Source: Hadesarchaea archaeon (GTDB lineage: Archaea; Hadarchaeota; Hadarchaeia; Hadarchaeales; Hadarchaeaceae). From it: a stretch of 17,830 bases of DNA. Each line of letters begins with the position of its first letter. Positions within the stretch are counted from its first letter, which is position 1. Shown piece after piece: positions 14,420 through 17,830 of the stretch. The notes under the pieces are model-generated. The model was not told the origin of the DNA and did not search any database. It saw nothing but the letters and a program-made list of their open reading frames with translations. A program made the position numbers and the translations under genes. Where the stretch lies: assembly GCA_030601665.1 (NCBI GenBank), contig JAUWBP010000006.1, forward strand, positions 1 through 17,830, written 5' to 3'.

Positions 14420-14761
14420 ATAGAACAAAAATTCACCGGATTCAAGTGCAAGTCCTGCGGGCGGGTGATGTATCCCAAGCACGACCGCTGCCTAGACTGC
14501 AAGGGCACGGAGTTCGAGGAGGTCGAGCTGGGGGAGGATGCAACGCTGCTCACCTACACCAAACTCTACGCCCTCCCCGAAGGAATCGAAATGCCACCGC
14601 TGGTGCTCGGGATAGTCAAGTTCCCCGGGGGCGTCAGGGCTATGGGGCAGCTCACCACCGACGACCCGAAAATCGGCATGAAGCTCCGCCCGATTTGGGG
14701 GAAGCTGCGCAAGATAAAAGACAAGGAAATCTTCGGGTTCAAGTTCGAGCCCTTGAAGTAA
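14420..14761 (+). CDS. DUF35 zinc-ribbon/OB-fold acyl-CoA-binding protein, start unclear
   Basis: The reading frame encodes about 113 residues: a rubredoxin-like zinc ribbon (CKSCG and CLDC, four cysteines), then an OB-fold domain (TLLTYTKLYALPEG, LGIVKFPGGVRAMGQL). In archaea and actinobacteria DUF35 proteins bridge or stabilise thiolase-fold enzymes and channel acyl-CoA, for example in thiolase/HMG-CoA synthase and Ltp2 complexes. The start is a problem: the overlapping GTG at 14415 runs into TAG after two codons. The DUF35 frame has no ATG, GTG or TTG between 14315 and the zinc ribbon, so I place the boundary at ATA 14420 for want of a better site. One extra base near 14418-14420 would join GTG 14415 to this frame. 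Either an AUA start, a sequencing error or a real frameshift is involved. Confidence 0.8.
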   Translation: MEQKFTGFKCKSCGRVMYPKHDRCLDCKGTEFEEVELGEDATLLTYTKLYALPEGIEMPPLVLGIVKFPGGVRAMGQLTTDDPKIGMKLRPIWGKLRKIKDKEIFGFKFEPLK

Positions 14762-14800
14762 GGGATTAAAAGTATGGTGTGTTATTGAGAAGGGGATGAA

Positions 14801-15397
14801 ATGGAAGTTGACTGGAGCAAAATAATGAAGCCCTACCCGAAGAGAAAGATCACCCTCCCGAACGGCGAGGAGATGATCGTTTATTCGCAGACCAAGGATG
14901 AAGTTGAAGAAGTTGCCGAAGCCATAATGCCCCACATAAAATATCATAAGGATTTCTTCGACCTCGTGACCTCAGAGATAATCACGGAATTGTACCTGTG
15001 GCGGGAGAACCGACCCATCTGGGGATGTCCACCCGAAGCTCACTTCAACCTGGTCGGCAAAGTGGGCGACGAGATTGTCGGGTGCTCAAACGGCATACTC
15101 AGGGACAACCCTAAAATAGGGTGCAGCCTCCACACCGTGACGATGAAGCGAGGGACGCAGATAGGCGCTTACCTCTGGCCGTGCAAGCTGGAGCACTACT
15201 TCGACGTGCTTGGGATCGAAAAGCTCCAAGCAAGCGCCGAGAGCGCGATCGGGGCGCGAAAGCTCTTCGCCGCGTACGGATTTAGCTCACAACCGTTTCC
15301 GGAGCAGCGAAGCCACTTCGGCACCAAGCTAGAGCTAATGACGAACGAGCAATGGCAGCGGATAAAGCCCGGCAAGCTCGTTGGTGAGCGGGTTTAA
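14801..15397 (+). CDS. Putative GNAT-fold acyltransferase
   Basis: The 198-residue soluble protein has a GNAT-like arrangement: an N-terminal helix pair (EVEEVAEAIMPHIKYH), the central strands FNLVGKVGDEIVGCSNGILR, a strand-turn-helix SLHTVTMKRGTQIGAYLWPC in the acetyl-CoA position, and KLQASAESAIGARKLFAAYG typical of the last helix and strand. The usual Q/R-x-x-G-x-G/A loop is poorly conserved, so binding of another CoA ester or loss of activity is possible. It begins 39 bases after the DUF35 stop with AGGGGA (14791-14796) upstream, probably in the same operon, which would make it an acyl-CoA-using companion. Its TAA overlaps the TATA candidate of the next gene. Confidence 0.55.
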   Translation: MEVDWSKIMKPYPKRKITLPNGEEMIVYSQTKDEVEEVAEAIMPHIKYHKDFFDLVTSEIITELYLWRENRPIWGCPPEAHFNLVGKVGDEIVGCSNGILRDNPKIGCSLHTVTMKRGTQIGAYLWPCKLEHYFDVLGIEKLQASAESAIGARKLFAAYGFSSQPFPEQRSHFGTKLELMTNEQWQRIKPGKLVGERV

Positions 15398-15400
15398 TTT
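15391..15400 (+). promoter_or_regulatory. TATA candidate for the DUF2877 gene
   Basis: GGTTTAATTT overlaps the stop of the GNAT-like gene and predicts initiation near 15421. This gives a leader of about nine bases without a clear ribosome binding site before the TTG at 15430. Confidence 0.35.
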
Positions 15401-15429
15401 TCGATAAAGTACAGTATATTGGGAACCCC

Positions 15430-16356
15430 TTGGAGCGATTTGCGAGAGCCGTTTTCATTGGCCCCTCCGCATTTGACACACTAAAGCGGAGTGCTGCTGG
15501 CGAGGTCCACAGCGTTTTTGACCGCACTTTCAACATCATCATCGGTGGCAAGCTAGTTGGCGTCGCTCAGAGCAGCATCTCACGAAGTCCGATTAACGTG
15601 ATTACCGACGTTCGTCCCAGCGAAAGCATGCCATCGCTCGGCGTCCGCAAGGGAATGCAAGTTCAGAAGGTGGGTAATCGGGTGCTCGTCGGCGAGGTGC
15701 TCGAAATCTCGTTGGAAGACGCGCAGCTCTGGCGGCCGAAAACCCGTACTGAACGGTGCCTCGACCCTGAGCTCATCAAGCGCAACATAGAGCTGGCGAA
15801 ACAGCTTGCTGCGAACAAAGGCAGGCGTGAGGGACTAGGACAACTTCTAAAACACGTCGACGAGATTGCCGCCGGTAAAATGCCTCAAACACCCGATTTG
15901 AACGAGGTGGCTAGAGCGGCGCTGCCGCGGCTGATCGATCTGGTAAAAGCAACCAAATCTGAAAACGTTGAGGGTGTAAAAGGAGCAGCTCAAAAACTTA
16001 TTGGGCTCGGTCTTGGGCTCTCCCCCTCCGCGGATGATACACTGTCTGGGTTCACGGCTGCCCTCTGGTGGGTTTCCCATTCGCTTGGTAAGGGCATAGA
16101 CCGCGTGAAAAAAATCAATGAAACAGTCATAAGCTGTTCTGACGCAACAACCTTACTAAGCCAACAACTGCTAAGGCACGCTGCTAAAGGTGAAACCAAC
16201 GAGCAAGTGGGGGAATTGCTCGAGGTAATCTTGGCGGGCGCTCATCCATCTATTGAAAAGTGGGTTGAAGAAGTTTTGAAAATCGGCGAGACCTCAGGCA
16301 TAGACATGATGGTCGGGCTTCTGTTGGGCTTGGAGATCGGTTTAGAGACGGACTGA
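15430..16356 (+). CDS. DUF2877 protein (AllH/YlbF-like, carbamoyltransferase-associated)
   Basis: The 308-residue protein starts with the family's N-terminal pattern (VFIGPSAFDTL, then GEVHSVFDRTFNI) and carries its signature GLGLGLSPSADDTLSGF at 192-208, where most members have G-x-T/S-P-S-G-D-D. A serine-alanine replaces the usual serine-glycine. In E. coli the DUF2877 protein AllH (YlbF), with AllF (FdrA) and AllG (YlbE, DUF1116), makes the oxamate carbamoyltransferase that acts at the end of allantoin breakdown. All three families are represented here, but this gene faces the other two. The start is TTG at 15430; no ATG lies near, and the protein already begins at the family's usual point. 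The substrate in this organism is unknown. Confidence 0.82.
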   Translation: MERFARAVFIGPSAFDTLKRSAAGEVHSVFDRTFNIIIGGKLVGVAQSSISRSPINVITDVRPSESMPSLGVRKGMQVQKVGNRVLVGEVLEISLEDAQLWRPKTRTERCLDPELIKRNIELAKQLAANKGRREGLGQLLKHVDEIAAGKMPQTPDLNEVARAALPRLIDLVKATKSENVEGVKGAAQKLIGLGLGLSPSADDTLSGFTAALWWVSHSLGKGIDRVKKINETVISCSDATTLLSQQLLRHAAKGETNEQVGELLEVILAGAHPSIEKWVEEVLKIGETSGIDMMVGLLLGLEIGLETD

Positions 16357-16442
16357 TTGTACCTTCTTCGGTTTCTCCTCTTCCAACTCGGTCCCCAAGG
16401 GCTATCTATGATTCTCTTCAAAAATACCCTAGTTTCTGAGGA

Positions 16443-17684
16443 CTACCCGTATTTTTCGGCGAACGCTTTCAAAGCCTTCTTGAAGCAGTCCATCGGCGCC
16501 CGCACTAGGCCAAATCCTACCCCGCCGACCCCGGGATCCTTGTGTGCCACACCGGTGTTTATGAAAGGCAGAATCCCTGTCTCAACGACCTTGCGGATAT
16601 CTATCCCAAGCGGCGTACCCTCAAAGTTCATGAAAGGCATCGTGAAGCTCGTGTGCTTGGCAACGGTTATCTCCCTCATCTCCCGCGAGTAATTCGCCGC
16701 ATCTTGTGGCGTCCCCCCGACCACTTGGACTACCGCCGGTGAGTTCGCCGACGCAAAACCTCCCAAACCCATGGTTTCAGCGATTGCACTATCCCCTATA
16801 TCTCGACCCTCGTCCCCCTTCTTGAAGCCCGGGAAGAACAGGGTTTCAGGCGTCGGAGCTGGTGCCGTGAACCATTGGCCGGGCAAACCGCTGACTCGGA
16901 TGCCGAAGTCGGTGCCGTTCCTCGTTAACGCCGTTACTATGGTGCTGTACTCGATGCCGTGACCTGCGTCAAGCATGGCCTTACAGGCTGGCATCAAGAG
17001 GTTGAGGAAGGTCAACACATTGTCGCCCATGAATTTCATTACCCTGCTGATAATCTCCCCGTCGAAGCCTGTTTCAATCACGTGGGGAGTCATGGTTTTC
17101 AGGAATAACAAGCTCGTTGCGACGTTTCGGCAGTGACACTCGTCGCCCATGTGAAGCGCCTTGGAGATTATTTCCTTTAGATCAATCGGGCCTGATCGCT
17201 TGAATGCCTCCGTGAGAAGCGGCGACATTTCTTTCTCCATCCACTTCAACTTGTCGATTACTTCCGTGGAGTAGGCTCCGTACCTCAGGACCTTCCCCAA
17301 CCCCTCGTTGAAGTTACAATACACCTTATTACCGTGCGTTTGATTCTCAACGATGTATACGGACATCGATGGTGAAATTACTCCGGCCATCGGACCCACC
17401 GCGTCGTGGTCGTGACAGGGGGCGAACTCTATCTCCCCTCTCTCGGCCAGTTTAACGGCTCCCTCCTCCTTGTCGGCCCAGCCTTCGAAAATCGTCGCAC
17501 CTATTACCGCGCCACGCGTCGGGCCTGACATTCGCTTCCATTCGATGGGGGGACCTGCGTGCAGGAGCATGCGTTCCTTCATTCCCGGAATAACATCCTT
17601 TGCCTTCTTGACACCTATTGCTACTGGTTTAGCTTCAAGGATCTTTTTGACGGCTTCCTCGTTTGCTTTCTCTATTTTCCCCAA
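16443..17684 (-). CDS. DUF1116 protein (AllG/YlbE-like)
   Basis: The 413-residue protein is of the YlbE-like family. Conserved stretches include LLHAGPPIEW (41-49), the FEGWA segment, APCHDHDAVGPMAGVISPSM (88-107, two histidines and two aspartates that may bind metal or substrate), NFNEGLGKVLRYGA (124-137) and MGDECHCRN (179-187). No membrane segment is evident. In E. coli the homologue AllG is a subunit of the oxamate carbamoyltransferase (oxamate plus carbamoyl phosphate to oxalurate, and the reverse). The start is TTG at 17682-17684, supported by GAGGTG (rc 17690-17695) five bases upstream. It follows an FdrA-like gene by 23 bases, evidently the same operon. It converges on the DUF2877 gene with an 86-base gap. 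Confidence 0.9.
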   Translation of the reverse strand: MGKIEKANEEAVKKILEAKPVAIGVKKAKDVIPGMKERMLLHAGPPIEWKRMSGPTRGAVIGATIFEGWADKEEGAVKLAERGEIEFAPCHDHDAVGPMAGVISPSMSVYIVENQTHGNKVYCNFNEGLGKVLRYGAYSTEVIDKLKWMEKEMSPLLTEAFKRSGPIDLKEIISKALHMGDECHCRNVATSLLFLKTMTPHVIETGFDGEIISRVMKFMGDNVLTFLNLLMPACKAMLDAGHGIEYSTIVTALTRNGTDFGIRVSGLPGQWFTAPAPTPETLFFPGFKKGDEGRDIGDSAIAETMGLGGFASANSPAVVQVVGGTPQDAANYSREMREITVAKHTSFTMPFMNFEGTPLGIDIRKVVETGILPFINTGVAHKDPGVGGVGFGLVRAPMDCFKKALKAFAEKYG

Positions 17685-17707
17685 CTTGTCACCTCATCGC
17701 GATTGAT

Positions 17708-17830
17708 TCAAAGTTTATCCAATTTATCGAGCAACTTCATCATCTCTTGGTCTCCCCCTGCGGGTGGCTTCCAATCGACGTGAACCGAATCAGCTCCCTG
17801 GGCTATGAGGCTATCGTGAAAATTCCTGGC
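17708..17830 (-). CDS. fdrA: C-terminal end of an FdrA/AllF-like protein (cut by the window edge)
   Basis: The last 40 codons of a minus-strand gene read in from the window end. They contain FHDSLIAQGADSVHVDWKPP followed by AGGDQEMMKLLDKL. The SL-x-x-QG, VHVDWKPPAGG pattern matches the C-terminus I remember for FdrA-type proteins (acyl-CoA-synthetase-like, ATP-grasp-related), the usual upstream neighbour of DUF1116. FdrA (AllF in E. coli) carries the CoA-ligase-like domains of the carbamoyltransferase complex. The catalytic regions are outside the window, so the assignment rests on this tail and on its position 23 bases before the DUF1116 gene. Confidence 0.65.
   Translation of the reverse strand, partial: ARNFHDSLIAQGADSVHVDWKPPAGGDQEMMKLLDKLDKL

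Noticed and set aside
13255..14761. Assigning the thiolase-fold/DUF35 pair to acetoacetyl-CoA synthesis for the mevalonate pathway
   Set aside because: The nucleophilic cysteine is proline and no HMG-CoA synthase gene is adjacent.
1..17830. CRISPR arrays, tRNA or rRNA genes, transposases
   Set aside because: No regularly spaced direct repeats, tRNA-like cloverleaf with a T-loop motif, rRNA stretches or transposase motifs were found by reading both strands.

Overview
The window looks like archaeal chromosome, probably from a thermophilic, uncultivated lineage with a euryarchaeal-type gene set (Hadarchaeota-like is a guess). The evidence is a type II methionine aminopeptidase, a Tfx-family DNA-binding protein, a family B DNA polymerase that aligns along its whole length with the Thermococcales enzyme, TATA-box promoters about 26 bases upstream of predicted starts, leaderless or short-leader genes, many GTG/TTG starts and T-rich terminators. 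No tRNA, rRNA, CRISPR array or insertion sequence was seen.

Region 1 (1-4174), information processing: map and tfx diverge from a 25-base palindromic promoter, and tfx runs convergently into polB with an 11-base overlap. Upstream of polB is a roughly 240-base GC-rich stretch with its own TATA box, a closing terminal helix, several internal hairpins and a T-rich end. I read it as a structured non-coding RNA gene on the minus strand. I could not assign it to a known family.

Region 2 (4175-6683), minus strand: a three-gene operon encoding a xylose-isomerase-like TIM-barrel protein, a ferredoxin with sixteen cluster ligands and a DUF362 protein. The pathway is unknown.

Region 3 (6784-13185), plus strand: a uridine/nucleoside phosphorylase, a GNAT-like gene remnant, then a complete BMP-type nucleoside ABC importer (binding protein, double ATPase, two permeases) ending in a small membrane-anchored beta-domain protein. 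The importer genes look AT-richer than both flanks and may have been acquired by transfer. Import followed by phosphorolysis would feed bases and ribose-1-phosphate into metabolism.

Region 4 (13255-15397), plus strand: a thiolase-fold protein, a DUF35 zinc-ribbon/OB protein and a GNAT-like protein. The thiolase homologue has proline where the nucleophilic cysteine should be, so this is probably not the mevalonate-pathway thiolase. The DUF35 gene has no conventional start codon.

Region 5 (15430-17830): DUF2877 (plus strand) faces DUF1116 and the C-terminal end of an FdrA-like protein (minus strand). This trio corresponds to AllH/AllG/AllF, the oxamate carbamoyltransferase of E. coli. Near a nucleoside importer and phosphorylase it suggests nitrogen or energy recovery from nucleobase or ureide compounds through a carbamoyl group, which is an inference.
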